64,000 nt of DNA, taken from the NCBI GenBank assembly GCA_019321725.1, contig CM033114.1:13062278-13126277 (forward strand). Direction: 5' to 3'. The translations under genes and the position numbers were made by a program. The DNA comes from Paulownia fortunei. Lineage: Eukaryota > Streptophyta > Magnoliopsida > Lamiales > Paulowniaceae. Under the pieces are notes generated by a model. That model searched no databases, was not told the origin of the DNA, and saw only the letters and a list, made by a program, of their open reading frames with translations. The number at the start of each line of letters is the position of its first letter. Position 1 is the stretch's first letter. This document shows, one piece after another, positions 32,504-44,470 of this stretch.

Positions 32504-35380
32504 TGTGATACCTGAGCCTCTTACTACTCACATGGCCAAATATGATTCATGCATTACGTGTTAATTTTATATGCTATTTGCATTTCTATTGACATTGCAT
32601 AATTTATTTTATTTTATACGATATTCTTGAATATTAAACTTAATTCTGAAGCTCTTGCACGGTATTAGTTATTGAATTTCCTAATCTAAGTAGTTGATTT
32701 TATATTGAAATAATAAGAAAATGAGGTGGATCAATATTAGATATAGATGGGATATATAGGTTATAATTTTGGAAGTGTTAAAAGTGTTACTAGTAAATTT
32801 ATACGGTTTAATTTGATTTGATCAAGTTATTTCAAAAGTATATATTTGTAAATTAGCATACTTGGGATATTGGACATGATATAATGTGAATTAAGTGTCA
32901 TATTACAAGGCCCATATGTGCATATGATTTTAGAAATGCAAACTAGATAATTCTTTAAGAATCAGATGCGAATCGGTTTGGAGATCGAATGAACGGACAT
33001 AGGAATTACCCATGGAAATGAATGGTGATTAAGATAGGTTGAACCAAATAAAAATAGGTGAGACACACAAGATTAGGGCTGCAAGATAAGGGCGAAAATC
33101 AGATTTTGCTATTTACTTGCCACCTCATGCTTTCTTATTAAGCTTAAGCTAACATCTCAAGCTAACACCTCAAACCCTTCACCCTTAAGCAACGACCAGA
33201 CCCTCATTTCAGCCATTTTCATCTTCCAAACACACACCTTAAGGTCTCCAAGTGATCCAAATTGATTCCAACTTGAAATAAAAGCAAGAAAAGCAAAAGA
33301 GAAGTGATTACCATCAAGTTAACCTCAAAATCTGCATAGGTAACACTTATCTACGGTTTTGTCTTTGGTTTTCAGATTATTATGAATGGTTTTATTGTTT
33401 ATTAAGATTTCAATATCTCTTATAAAAGTGTTAGGAAGTTTTTAGTTAGACTTTGGTGCACAAAGAAAGGTTTTTGATGACAAACACTTAATAGGAAATA
33501 CTTGTGGCAGAAACTATCATCTTACTATTTTCTTATGTTTTAGGCTTCAAAAGTGTATGGTATGTTGAATAACACCTATAATTATTACCATTTACATGAC
33601 CATATATGAGTTAAGAGTATTGGAATGAAGTTTTATCAGTTGGAAATTGAAATAGAGAATGATATTGGAGAAACACTCAAACTGCCAAAATAGCAAAATC
33701 TGTTTTGGTGTGCTGTGAAGGAAACTGAATTAAGGGAGCTAAATCCATTATTTTTGGTAATATTATGACCTATTTATCTCCTTATATATGTTATCTAAGT
33801 ATGGTGAAAATGTTGGAGTGATTGAATATACTAAATGGTGCCAAAACCATTAATGTCATGAAGTGTGTAAAACTGTCACGGTAGGAAACAATCTGTTTCA
33901 GTATGTCGTGAAGAGAGCTGAACTTGGAAAGCTATATCCATGATTTTTAGAAATTATATGATATGGTTACATTTATATACATGTTATTTAAGTGTGGTAA
34001 AAATTTGGGAGTGATTGGATATGCTTAGGGATGTTAAAATTATCATGCAACTAAACTTGATAGCAAAAAAATATGAAAATGTGAATCTGCCACATTTGAT
34101 CACTTAACATGTTTCAACCTAGACATGTTACTATTGAGTGTTAACAATTAGGCACATGCTGTTAGAGTTATAATACTTCAATTACATGATGTTTGCATGT
34201 ATTTAAGATGAGAAATTGAGGTATTTGAGGGGCTATATTGGGTTCTAGTTTGTGAAAGCTTGATTGTTAGCTTATAGCTTGGTGTTTAAGGTCTAGTATG
34301 AGATTTTGTGCTTTCAACTTGCCAAATTGGGAATGGTGCTTGATGTTGGGTAATATTACAGGCTATTTTACATCTAAGGTTGGAGAGGAATACTAAACAA
34401 ATTTAGACTAAGCCACCAACCAAGTGAAAGGTAAGTAAAGATTCATTTGCAACCACAATGCATAGACATAGTAGATGTGTGAATTATATGTAATATCATA
34501 AATCATATGTGCATAGTAGAGGGCTCTCCATTGAGCATACATACATGGGCATTGTCATTGGCACGTGCATGCATCATATACTAGCATTGTGATAAATCTT
34601 GCATTGCACGGCATGATTCAGAGAAAGGAAAATATTTTGTTGACCACTACTAGTGCACCGAAACATGCATGGATTTGCATGGTGTTATGTATGGATTTGC
34701 AGGTTCGCGTGCATGGATTTTCATGCGTATGAGTATGCATGGATTTGCATGCTAATATGATTATTGGCCATTGGATTATGGCGGTGTACAGAGCTCTTTT
34801 CCGGTGCATGGGATAGTAGCGTTGGTCAGGGGCCCAAGAAAGAAATGATTTTGAGAGAAATATTTTGATGCATAAAATTGCATTGTGAGCATAGCATTTT
34901 GAGTTGCATGACTTGATATTGTGGATTATTCTTTGACATGCATAATCTTTACTTGCTGAGCGTTAGCTCATATAGTTTATGCATTGTAGGTGAGTACGAC
35001 GATACCTGAAGCATCTTTTATTGGCTGGACGGAGGTTGGAGCTTCTGCAGGTGTCTGAGAGAGTGTGTACATGGATGACGACCTGTTGGGCTATTTTGTT
35101 GGCTTGTTATATTTTTAGACTGGTACTATATTTCGCTTTTAAAACTTTACTGTAAATAAGTATGTAAATATTGGGTCGTTGTGGGTGTTGAGCTTTTATA
35201 TAAATACCAATCCTGCTATATACATGACATGTGTTATAAAGTATTTTAAACAGGGTTGTGCATGTAAGAAGTGATTTATCTTTTCTTAAAGTGTTAAAAA
35301 AAATATTCCATGCATGCACATAGGTTCTATCGTGTCAAATTATAATATATATCTAGTTGTGTAGTAATAGGGGTGTTACA
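32504..35380 (+). repeat. Solo Tekay/Del-like LTR, 2877 bp, TSD gctgc
   Basis: Begins TGTGATACCTGAGCCTC and ends ...TAGGGGTGTTACA, the termini of chromovirus LTRs of the TGTAACACCC type. It is flanked by gctgc at 32499-32503 and again at 35381-35385, a perfect 5-bp target duplication. No internal sequence lies between, so this is a solo LTR left by LTR-LTR recombination. It is nested in LINE ORF1. A copy in the other orientation is at 54277-57150, with a different duplication. Open frames inside (34618, 35107) are not genes. Confidence 0.92.
34663..34754 (+). repeat. Short tandem array of catgcatggatttgcat-like units
   Basis: Four imperfect units of about 22-25 bp, each with (a)tgcatggatttgcat, are readable inside the solo LTR. 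The sister LTR at 54903-54991 also has four, while the LTR at 57540-60271 has only one (58106-58126). The units contain CATGCATG-like cores similar to plant RY elements; a regulatory role is speculative. Confidence 0.6.
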
Positions 35381-35914
35381 GCTGCTCTGCCATCTCCGCG
35401 GGCAACAAAGAAAGGCCTTACTGAAGTTGTGTTTGGGTTTATCAAACACATCTCTTACAAAGGCGAAAAAGCACTTTTCCTTATCGAGAAGGGAATCAAT
35501 ATTCTGGTAGCCCTGTTTAAGTTTGTGTGTGTTAGGAAATTATCCCACTGGATATCCAGATTTTGTTCGTATTAAGAAATTTTTCATGGCTTTAGGATTA
35601 AAGGTGGGTACGAAGTGGGAGTTTTTAATATTAAACATTTGATTATCCTTGGAAGAAGACTATTGTAGGCTTTGGTTGAAATAGACATTGTTTATTGAGC
35701 GGTATTCCATGAGAATCTTCAAATGGTCTCTATTTTTTTATCCTAAAGAGGGGTCACCTGTGAGCCTCCCGGATTGCCCAAGCACTTCTTTGACAAAAAG
35801 AGTGGTTTTCATTATTACAAGGCTTATTAGAACACCTCTACGCGTGGATGAGGCTACGGCGGATTTTTCAAGAACTGAAAATGAGCCTTTAAGCAAAAAG
35901 TTTTGTATATAAAT
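35381..35914 (+). pseudogene. LINE ORF1, DUF4283 domain piece
   Basis: Plant LINE ORF1 proteins bind the element's RNA and carry DUF4283 and a CCHC-type knuckle. Here, across two frames: RATKKGLTEVVFGFIKHISY, KGEKALFLIEKGINILVALF, KFVC..KLSHWISRF, then FERYSMRIFKWSLFFYPKEG, CPSTSLTKRVVFIITRLIRT and PLRVDEATADFSRTE (to about 35880). The order VGKFS..RP / RIF.W.P.F / PLR.D.AT is that of the domain. The piece ends where the copia LTR begins (35915), and the knuckle follows after that LTR. Confidence 0.75.
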
Positions 35915-38038
35915 TTTTAGAGTATGGTGTCCAACGCTCCAATTACATTGAGCGTATTGTACTCTTTTTCTTCTGCAAAGACAATTTTATTGAAAATCAT
36001 ATTAATAAAAAGGTATTCTCTTTATCTTATATCTTGCATTTTTTATTTATGTATATTAGATAAAGTTCTTAGACTAAATTTAGCTACGGGGCATGGTCGC
36101 GCATATGATGACAATCATGGAACATGTCTTTAAGGCTTTGGTCTTAAATAAGTTTCGAGTCGAGAGTTTTTTGAGATGGGATATCAAATTACTCAGTAGG
36201 ACTCGCACATATGATGTATGCTCGTAAGATGAGGATGTCACATTTCATTGGCATTAGCATAGAGATGCAAGTGCATGTATGTGGGTGCTTGTCAGGGAAC
36301 AAGTACACCTAACATGGCCTGCAAGAAATTCTATTTTGTGATAGTACATGACTAGTCCTCATACTTGAGGCATGATGGTAGCCTTGTGTGCATTCTGCAA
36401 CACTTTGATATATCTTCTGATTGCTTGACAATCACAAATGGGGTATGTTGGGTGTTGCACTGGTGTGCATAGAGGTTTGTTAGTAGCCAACATAGAATTC
36501 GACACTTGTCTTTTTAAGCAAGAGAATCTCCTGTATTTTCATAGTTCATAATTCAAAGACCAGGATAAATCGTGATTCATCAAGAATCATTGAAACTTGA
36601 AATAGAATCACAATTATTAAATCATTTAGGGTTTCGACATATAATCCATGCCTAGATTCAATCGAGAGATTAGTTGTTGAAAGGACCTTACGTGTATGGT
36701 ACTCATAATTGAAATGGGTTTACTCGGTATTTCATCTAAATCTAGTTTGTCATGATTACTTGTTAGGTGTTTTCATGGATAGTGAGGTTTTAGAATTCAG
36801 GAGTTAATTTCAGGTGAATTAATTAATTGGATTAATTAATTAAAATAATTATTATTGATAAGTTGCAAATATTGCAAGCCCACTACTAACTTAGTAGTGA
36901 ACCTAAGAGGGTCATACATCTTTATGGAAAGTCATTTCTAATTTTGGAATTTATCCAATAGTTGAAATTTAATTAATTAATATTGATTAATTAATTAATT
37001 GTGAGTTCTATTTAATTTAATGTTTAAATTAAATTATTCAATTAAATAATTAGATTATTTAATTGGACCTAATTTGATTAAGAAGCTCAATTGGAGTAAA
37101 TTAAATTAATCAATTGGATTGATTAAATTGTGATTAAATAAATTGAATTGATTTGTAAATTTTTTAATCCAAGCCCAAATATTAATGTGAGTTACTTACG
37201 AACCCCATTAAAATATGAAGAAAATAAATTAAATAAATATAATTTATTTAATTAACATATTTATATATAGATAAATAAAGTGACCAATTTTATGGGATAA
37301 AATTGGCCATTAAGATTTAATTTATATATAAATATAATTTTAGTATATATATTTGATATATCTATCTTGATATTATTTAAAAAATTTAAATTAATATCAA
37401 GAATATATGTGGACAATTTTGATGATTAATGTATTATAAAATAAGTCCACATACATAGGAGAGAGAGAAATAGAAGAGTTGTTGAATCCTTCCAATATAA
37501 GGTTTTGAACTAGTTCAAAATTGAAAAACTTTTCAAAAGTTGGAAAGGGATTAAAATTACATAATTAATTTAGAAAATTTGAGCAAAAATTATTTTGTTT
37601 AAAATCTTCTATTTTACTCTCCAAGAAAAGAAAAGAAAGAAAAAGAAAATCAGTTTCTTATTATTCTCTTCATATTATTGTTTCAACAACTTTAAGAATC
37701 AATCTTTATTGTTCTTGAAAATTTACTCTTGTTCTACATTAGTAAAAAATTAAAATGATACTAGTGAATCCTTTTGAACGGTGTTCCTCTTCCGTATTGT
37801 GGATCTGATAGAGGGGAAATACTTGGATCCCTACGCGTTCTAATAGTGCAGGATAAATGATTGATTGCTTCATTCCCTATAATGATCGGAATGCATGGAA
37901 GATATAATCTAAATATATATACTCACTTGAATAACCATGATCGTTAAAATCGCTTTCGAATCAAAGAGGTTAAATTTTTATTTGATAAAATTTTAATTTT
38001 TCGCTACGTATACCCCTCCGATTATAGTGAACTCTACA
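35915..38038 (+). repeat. Solo copia LTR in LINE ORF1 (CoA/CoC family), 2124 bp
   Basis: Plus-strand copy of the LTR at 46543-48737 and 19083-21275. The start has decayed to TTTTAGAGTATGGTGTCC (relatives begin TGTTAGAGTAGGATGCCC) and the end is ...GAACTCTACA. The flanks taaat (35910-35914) and aaaat (38039-38043) fit an imperfect 5-bp target duplication. LINE ORF1 continues on both sides and there is no internal copia sequence, so this is a solo LTR. AT-rich palindromic aattaatt runs occur at 36820-37140. Confidence 0.85.
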
Positions 38039-38818
38039 AAAATTCCCCAAAGTATTGTGATCATTGTATACATCTTGGTCACATATCGAATCAGGAGCCA
38101 CTGCTTAAGGTGGGCGAGGATTTGAGAGTTAAATAGAATAAAAAAAAGGCAAGACAATTCACGATGAAGTTTTGGGGGTGAAAGAAACTGGCCAAGCTTC
38201 TAGTCATGCTCCACAGGATCGTGATCCATCTGTTGAACGTGGACATGGGGGTCATTGAAAATTTTGGTCATATGCGAAACTGAAATTTGGATATTAAGGT
38301 TCCATCCCCTTTAGTTGAGGGTATTGCTAAAATGCCATCTGCTGGAATAATTCATTTCAGGACATATGAAATAAGGGTTAAAATAAAGCTAGGGTTTCAA
38401 AAGATTTATTTAATGAAGCGGCTGAAGTTAGGGTGGTTGATTTGGAAAAAGGATTTATTGCAAGGTTTCGATTGATAATTCAGAAGTTTGTGGTTTCAAT
38501 ACAGAATATTGATTTGCCGCATTAGCTGAAGATTCAGACTTGAAGGATTATGAGGAAATTACTTCTCAAAATCCTGATTTATGTCTAGATTAGCAGATTG
38601 ATTCTAAAGCTATTATGGATACATAAACACAGATTGAACATCAACTAAGTAGTTCTGAAGTGAATATTTTATCTCATGTTCCTATTATTGTGCAACATGA
38701 TAAGATTGATCATAGCAGATAGTCCCAACATCCGAAACTTCAGGTTCGTACCAGAAATTAGGCTAAATGCCTAGTAAGAGAGTCTTCTAATGTTTCAAAT
38801 ATTTAATCATTTCTTAAG
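38039..38818 (+). pseudogene. LINE ORF1, zinc-knuckle and C-terminal piece
   Basis: YKNSPKYCDHCIHLGHISNQ (38033-38092) is the knuckle segment that follows DUF4283 in these LINEs (usual pattern PKYC..C...GH). Downstream lies a low-complexity linker with KLGWLIWKKDLLQGFD (38287-38475 frame) and Ser/Gln-rich codons. Stops are frequent. The stretch 38039-38740 is repeated in inverted orientation at 45849-46542. Confidence 0.65.
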
Positions 38819-39014
38819 ATGATGTTTAAAATCTTAATTTGGAACATTCTTTGGGTGGGAAATAAGTTTTCTTGAAGAACATTAAGAACTCCTTATCATG
38901 AGCATCAACCACGGATTGTGGTTATTCCGGAGCCTCGAATTCAACTCAATGAGCAATTTATGTTACATTCTTTTGGATTTGATAGGGTTGTAATGGATTG
39001 TTTAAACAAATTAT
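38819..39014 (+). pseudogene. LINE ORF2 start (endonuclease N-terminus)
   Basis: Two adjacent ATGs at 38819 and 38822 begin MFKILIWNILWVGNK, followed after a stop by RTLRTPYHEHQPRIVVIPEP and FGFDRVVMDCLNKL. This matches the start of the AP-type endonuclease in plant LINEs (KI..WN.RG...R..RTL......P.I..L.EP). The conserved WN and the EP with its catalytic Glu are visible. The frame is cut at 39015 by the CACTA terminus; no more ORF2 follows in the window. Confidence 0.65.
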
Positions 39015-39027
39015 CATTACAAGAAAT
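39015..39027 (+). repeat. CACTA terminal inverted repeat (left)
   Basis: cattacaagaaat differs at one base from the cactacaagaaa terminus typical of plant CACTA elements, and abuts broken LINE coding sequence. The opposite terminus is not in the window, so the 3-bp target duplication cannot be verified. Confidence 0.7.
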
Positions 39028-39035
39028 GTATATTT

Positions 39036-39435
39036 TAGCGACGAAAATATTCGTCGTTAACAAAGACTTTATGGCCCGTAATAAGACCATCACAAAATTT
39101 TAGTGATGAAAATGTTGGAAATCATCGCAAAATTCAGCGATGGAAATTTCCGTTGCTAACATATTTTTTTTCGTTGCTAAAGAATAACTTAGCGACGATA
39201 TACATAAGCAATTTCGTCTCTAAAATATTTAAAAAAATTAAATATTAAATTGATAATTTTAGCTTTAGCGACGAAATTATATTTTTGTCGCTAAACTTAG
39301 CAACGAATTCTGGATGTTCGTCGCTAAGATAATAAAATATTCAAAAAAATATAAAAAAATCTTAGCAACGAATAATTTAATAAAATATTTAAAAAAAAAT
39401 AGCGATGAATTCTGAAAATTCGTCGCTAATATAAT
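39036..39435. repeat. CACTA subterminal repeats, ttagcgacgaa type
   Basis: About a dozen copies of ttagcgacgaa and its complement ttcgtcgctaa, several in head-to-head pairs (39036-39060, 39265-39290, 39298-39330, 39402-39426). Some have decayed by C-to-T changes (gcgatgaa, gcaacgaa). In CACTA elements such repeats bind the element-encoded TNPA protein. The next stretch, 39440-39960, holds no recognisable feature. Confidence 0.75.
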
Positions 39436-39974
39436 TTTTTTTAAAAATAATTTTTTTATTTCGATCTTTTTACCCTATTTTAAACAACAAATCCACATTA
39501 TACCCTTTTTTAAATAACAAATCGACAACCTGTTTGTCACAACCATTCACAAATATTCAACAACTCCCCACAATATATCCAACAACCATTCACAACACAT
39601 TTATCATTCCAACAATCTAAATATCATTAACTAAAAGATATTTCATTAAAAAACTCATCGTATATTAGGCAAACCATCATATACACAAATTATACAAATG
39701 AATTATTAAACAAACCATAATAAAAGTCAACATTAAAAGTAAAATATCTCCATATATAAATTAGACAAAAGTCTAATACACCTAAATGAGAATCTTCAGG
39801 TGTTGTTCCAGCCATAACTGCAGAATAACAAACCAAACATGTAATTAAAAAGAAATCAACACTATATATTAAACATAATTGTATATATCAAAGAAACTAC
39901 AATGACTAATATGAATAATATTGTCATAACAATTAATCTAAGAAAAAATGTATGAATAACTATACAAAATTGAA

Positions 39975-41460
39975 ACATTTACACAAAACTAAGTCCGAGG
40001 CGGTGGAGGTGTTGGTAGAGCCGAGTGGGATGGATGCTACTGGCTCAGTGACTGTATCACTTGCGATGCACCGGGAGACACCCTATCAAGAATTTGCATA
40101 ATCATGGCTTGTTGTGACTCCATGACATGCAGTCCATCTTTATAAACTAGTAGATCAGTCCTGGTGTCTGCTAGCTCGGTCCTCGTGTCTACTAGCTCAT
40201 CCTATGTTATATGAAGTTGATCTCTAAGCGCTGTATTAGTCGGCCTAGATGATGCAGCATTGAAGTAGTCGACCTGAGAGGCTTGGGCCTATTTCCAAAC
40301 CCACATACATACCCCGAATGTGTACCGAGGACCTGATCACACACTCTATCTGCAATTTGTACGTTGTTTAAGGCGTTAGCATATCCCCGGTATCTGTATG
40401 AGCCTATAACTCTCGGTACTCCTATTGAAATCGCACCATCTCATCCTAAAATTAATAAATATGTCAACATATTTAGATTCAAATAAATTGAAAAAAAATA
40501 ATTAAATGAATTAACTACATACATATGTGCTCTGAGCTCTATCTCTTACCCTGCCCTTCGTAGTGCTTGTAGTGAGTTTTATTAAAAATGATAATCCGAT
40601 CTTTTCTACTAGTTCCATTGGTCTAAAAATAACATATGCATATGTTACTTATCGAATAAAGTAATTATTTAAATAAAACTTAAGATTTTATATATTTACA
40701 CCATCGTAACTATACTGCACAAAGGACTTTGAACCTCCGCAATGATTATAAGGCACCTTTGCTCGATTTGCAAAGTTCGTCGTTGTCCGTTTCTACAAAA
40801 AAAAGTTAAAGAAATAAACATCACAAGATTAAATTAATAAATATAAGAATTTATTAAATAAATTTGCTAAAACTTAGTATTAAATTTACCTTAAACTCCT
40901 CTAACTTGAATAATGTACACATGTACTCCCAATCTGCCTAAGTCTCACATAAATCATGAGGCATGTGTTTTTGTCGCTCCTCCCAAGGTAGGTTTGTGAG
41001 ACTTTTATAGTGTTTGTGTATCTTCTGGCGGTTGTCCCTCTATCGAGCACTCATCAGCCTATCGGTCTCTTGCTTAACTGACTTTGGTCCAAGCTAAAGT
41101 CAACAGTAAACATAACTTACAAAAAAAGGGTGTTAACATTTAATATATCAAAGAGAAAGCAAACCAACAAAAAAGATAATTAATTATACTAATTGATAAC
41201 TAATCAAATATGGGCCTCTTATGCTCCTCTGTAATGTACCTCCAATCAGCCACTTGTAACGGTGCAAACTTCTTCACTGCTACACCGAGCTCTGTCATAA
41301 AGAAGGATCCATGCTGCCCTGTAGGATGGCCATCACATTTGCAAAATGTAACTGGTATCCTCCCCATCTCCTCTATATAACATCTGAGTTTCTCTCCACG
41401 TGTGGCTCTCGTATCTTGATGCTGCCTCTGCGTAGAAGCTGTAATAGTAAAAAATATGTT
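39975..41460 (-). pseudogene. CACTA accessory gene, Transposase_24-like, with introns
   Basis: Minus strand exons read: RGEKLRCYIEEMGRIPVTFC with FAPLQVADWRYITEEHKRPI (about 41420-41210); GPKSVKQETDRLMSARYRG and the region near 40900 (ADWEYMCTLFKLEEFK); KRTTTNFANRAKVPYNHCGG with SKSFVQ (40790-40700); THYKHYEGQGKR (about 40590-40550); then a C-terminal stretch with ELADTRTDLL and ESQQAMIMQILDRVSPGASQ, ending SALPTPPPPRT near 39990. The order PLQV..W / NRAK..H..G.KSF / Ser-Pro tail matches the plant Ptta/En/Spm protein. AT-rich introns with GT..AG-like edges separate them. Confidence 0.65.
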
Positions 41461-42479
41461 AGATCACTGTTCAATATAATTATTAAATAATGATAATATA
41501 AAACAAGTTAAAAAACAAAACAAACCACCAAATGTACCCTCCTCCATCGGAATGTCAGTAGTAGCTCGATCAATAATGGGTTGCTCCTCAATCCTTTTAG
41601 GGGGTATACCTATAAAATACAAATATGTGGTTAAATAGATAATATAAATAAGATTATTTATAAAATTTACTAACAAATTAGGAATAGTATTAATCAATTT
41701 AAAAATCTTAATGTAAGTAGAAGTCGGAAGAGTGACTGTAGTAGAAGGTGGCTAGAGGGCACTAACAGTTGCTAGCGAATGACTGAAAAAATAATAATAA
41801 TTAGTAAACACAATCAAAAGATATAGATATTAGGATTGAAATAATAATTATTAACATTCACAATTAACAATAATAAAGGATTGAAATAAAGTTAGAGATA
41901 AAATAAATAATAAAATAATTCCAAAAAAGGAAACCATACATGTCTATTGAATTTCTGTTATTTTCTTATGAGAAGTTTATAATATATATGGGAAAGTTCA
42001 TAAGTTCATAATATCTAAGTTAATAATGTCTTATGATTTACAATGTGAGGATCACAATTTCTTAGTGTGAAGATCTTAATTTTTCTTAATTTCTTAACAT
42101 TAGAAATTGAATGAAAAAATAGAAAATATGTAGTATAAATACTTAATAAAATGAAGTAAAATAAAAGTTAAAAGTTCACACCATGGTTATTGATAAAAAT
42201 TAGTTACTATCATCATCAGACAACAATATTTCTTCTTCTGCCTCACTATCTATTTCAATGTCTTCATCTTCATTATTAATGAAATTATGCATGTTCTGAG
42301 AGAAACCTTCTTATATATTCAACAATTCTACATGCTGAGATTAAATGTCTAGTCTGTAGAGATCTAAATTTTCTAAATCATCACGAACACCTAAGCTTAT
42401 CTCATCTAATAAAATCTCTTGATTAGGCTCATTGTTGAATAAACTTTCAAATTCATGTTCCTTGCTATTTTCGTCTTCC
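41461..42479. other. CACTA inner spacer, no clear gene
   Basis: AT-rich. A minus-strand frame (41697-41464) contains DIPMEEGTFGG, which may be the 5' exon end of the gene above, followed by a lysine/asparagine-poor hydrophobic run that looks intronic. 42190-42330 on the minus strand gives acidic codons (IDSEAEEEIL-type), as in the spacer after TPase genes. Nothing else can be supported. Confidence 0.4.
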
Positions 42480-43365
42480 TTTTCATTTACTTCATATATT
42501 TCTCAATGTTGAACCTTTTGCACAACTTTCCATCTTCATATCATCTAAGTAATAAACTTATCTTGTCTGAGTTGCCAAAATAAAGGGATCATCCTCATAC
42601 CATGTCTTCGACGTGTCAATACATGTTAGACCAAACTCTTGCATGACTGATTTCTTTTTGGGGTTACACTGGAACCAATCACATTAGAATAAATGTTCCT
42701 TATATCCAAACGTATAAAAAATTATAACAATATCCTTGAAAACTCCAAAAAAATCTAAGTTATCACCGTCGTTGGATAATGGTACGCTAACCCCACTATT
42801 TTGATAGTCCGATGAGTATCACAAGAAAGTGTATAGTATTAAACACCATTAACAATAAAAGCATCATATAGTCAAACTTTAACATCAGATCCCAATGCTA
42901 GAGAGTATAGTTCATCTGTGGTTGCTGGATTTTGTAAATTTATTAGCCTAATCATTTTGTCCCTAAACCAATGTGGAAATTGTTCATCGTGACATTGTAG
43001 AATATAGTTTGAAGGAGTTCTTAATGAAAGAATTTATAAATGTTCACTGCACACAAATATATATAACTATTATGGACTCAATCAAAATTAGGAAAAAAAA
43101 TAGAATAGAATTTGAAAACATACTTTCTATATTGATCGACTTCCTTGCAATTGTTGAGAACATACCAATGTGCTTTCTTACATAAAGCAAGAGGCAATTT
43201 TTTATTTCGTTGGCTGCCCATCACTCTTACTTGTTGATTAAAAACACTTAAGATGAATGAAATGGATTGACTAACATCTTTGTTACATTCCAGTATAGTA
43301 AATCTTGTTTCAATTTGACTCATATATAGAGATGAGAAAGTCAATACTTCATTCATAACATATTC
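42480..43365 (-). pseudogene. CACTA TPase C-terminal part (DUF4216 region)
   Basis: Minus strand. EVLTFSSLYMSQIETRF, then VRVMGSQRNKKLPLALCKKA and HWYVLNNCKEVDQYRK (43356-43100) match the TPase segment that ends in an A/L-H-x-YVL-x-NC-x-EV pattern. A probable intron (gtatgttttc donor) follows. The next exon reads EQFPHWFRDKMIRLINLQN, ELYSLALGSDVKV and YDAFIVNGV.YYTLSCDTH. The last exon gives KEHLF.CDWFQCNPKKK and WYEDDPFILATQTRQVYYLD (about 42700-42520), typical of DUF4216. Stops in each part. The catalytic half is missing. Confidence 0.75.
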
Positions 43366-43499
43366 CTCTACAATAGATCACGATCAATTTGAGGTAATGA
43401 TATTGAGGTTTTAGTCGACCACGATCAATTTTTGCATGTTCATATTATTTTTTCAAGCCTTAATCACCCTCAAGATCGTGATTCATTTATCCAAAAATC

Positions 43500-44470
43500 A
43501 TGTTAGATTTGTCTGCAACAGAGGCTTCTAAAACTTCTTTAGTCGTTAACGACAACTCCTCAACAATGGATTTGCAAAACATTCAAGCAGCATATAGATT
43601 GAACAGAAAAAATTATTTCAAGTGGTCTCAATTGGTTTGCACCTTTTTGAAAGGAAGAGGTAAATTAAGTCACCTACTCGGTAATGGTCCTAAAGAGAGA
43701 GATCCCAAGTTTGATGCTTGGGATGAACAAGATTCGCTTGTCATGTCCTGGTTATGGAACTCTATGGTGCCAGAAATCAGTGACACATGTATGTGTTTGA
43801 GCACAACAAAGGAGATATGGGATGTTGTCGAGCAAACTTACTCTAAAGTGAATGATGCTGAACAAATTTACAAAATCAAGACTAAAATTTTAGCCACCAA
43901 GTAGGGAAACTAGTCAGTCACAGAATATTCTAATCATCTGAAAGGTCTTTGGCAAGAAATGGACCATTACCAATGTATTCAAATGAAGTGCAGGGATGAT
44001 GCAATCATTCTTAAGAGATTCATTGAAAAAGGACGAATTTATGATTAAACATGAAGTTTGATGCAGTAAGAGTACAAATACTTGGAAGGAAGATCTAACA
44101 TCCTTAAATGAGACAATTGCAATTGTTCTTGCTAAAGAAGGTAGAAGAGGTGTTATGATTGAAACAAACACAGTCGAGAGTTCCGTTTTAGTATCAGAGA
44201 CTACAAATATGAAGGGCTTTGGCTACAAACAGCGTCTGAATGTTGATACTAGGCAGGCTGGCGCATCAAGACAATCAGACAAGGATTCCTTATGTTGTAC
44301 ATACTGCCATAAGCATAATCACATTAAAGAAAACTGCTGGAAACTTAATAGAAGACCCCCAAATATGAATAGAAATTTTGCAGATACAAATGAACAAGGT
44401 CAGGCTTATGTTGTCAGCACTCATTCCAGCAGTGAAAGATGTCCATAGAATTTAATTCCTAACTTTAACA
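43500..44470 (+). pseudogene. Copia gag (CoR)
   Basis: The open piece 43500-43904 (134 codons) starts MLDLSATEASKTSLVVN, with LNRKNYFKWSQLVCTFLKGR, KFDAWDEQDSLVMSWLWNSM and TTKEIWDVVEQTYSKVNDAE, the fold typical of copia gag proteins of the RE type. A stop at 43902, then EYSNHLKGLWQEMDHYQCIQ, a frameshift, and the piece 44155-44448 with the zinc knuckle CTYCHKHNHIKENCWKL. The knuckle keeps C..C....H....C, but the usual Gly is Asn. Non-functional. Confidence 0.8.

Larger units (their letters stand above)
39015..43440 (-). mobile_element. CACTA (En/Spm-type) DNA transposon remnant
   Basis: The left end at 39015 is cattacaagaaatg, one change from the plant CACTA terminus cactacaagaaa, followed by a dense field of subterminal repeats. 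Both usual CACTA genes are present on the minus strand: a Transposase_24-like gene (39975-41460) and the C-terminal part of the TPase (42480-43365). The right end is lost, because RE-type copia sequence starts near 43440. It is inserted into LINE ORF2. Confidence 0.75.

Noticed and set aside
34618..34809. His/Cys-rich 63-codon minus-strand frame resembling a small zinc protein
   Set aside because: The residues come from the tgcatggatttgcat repeat array inside a solo LTR.
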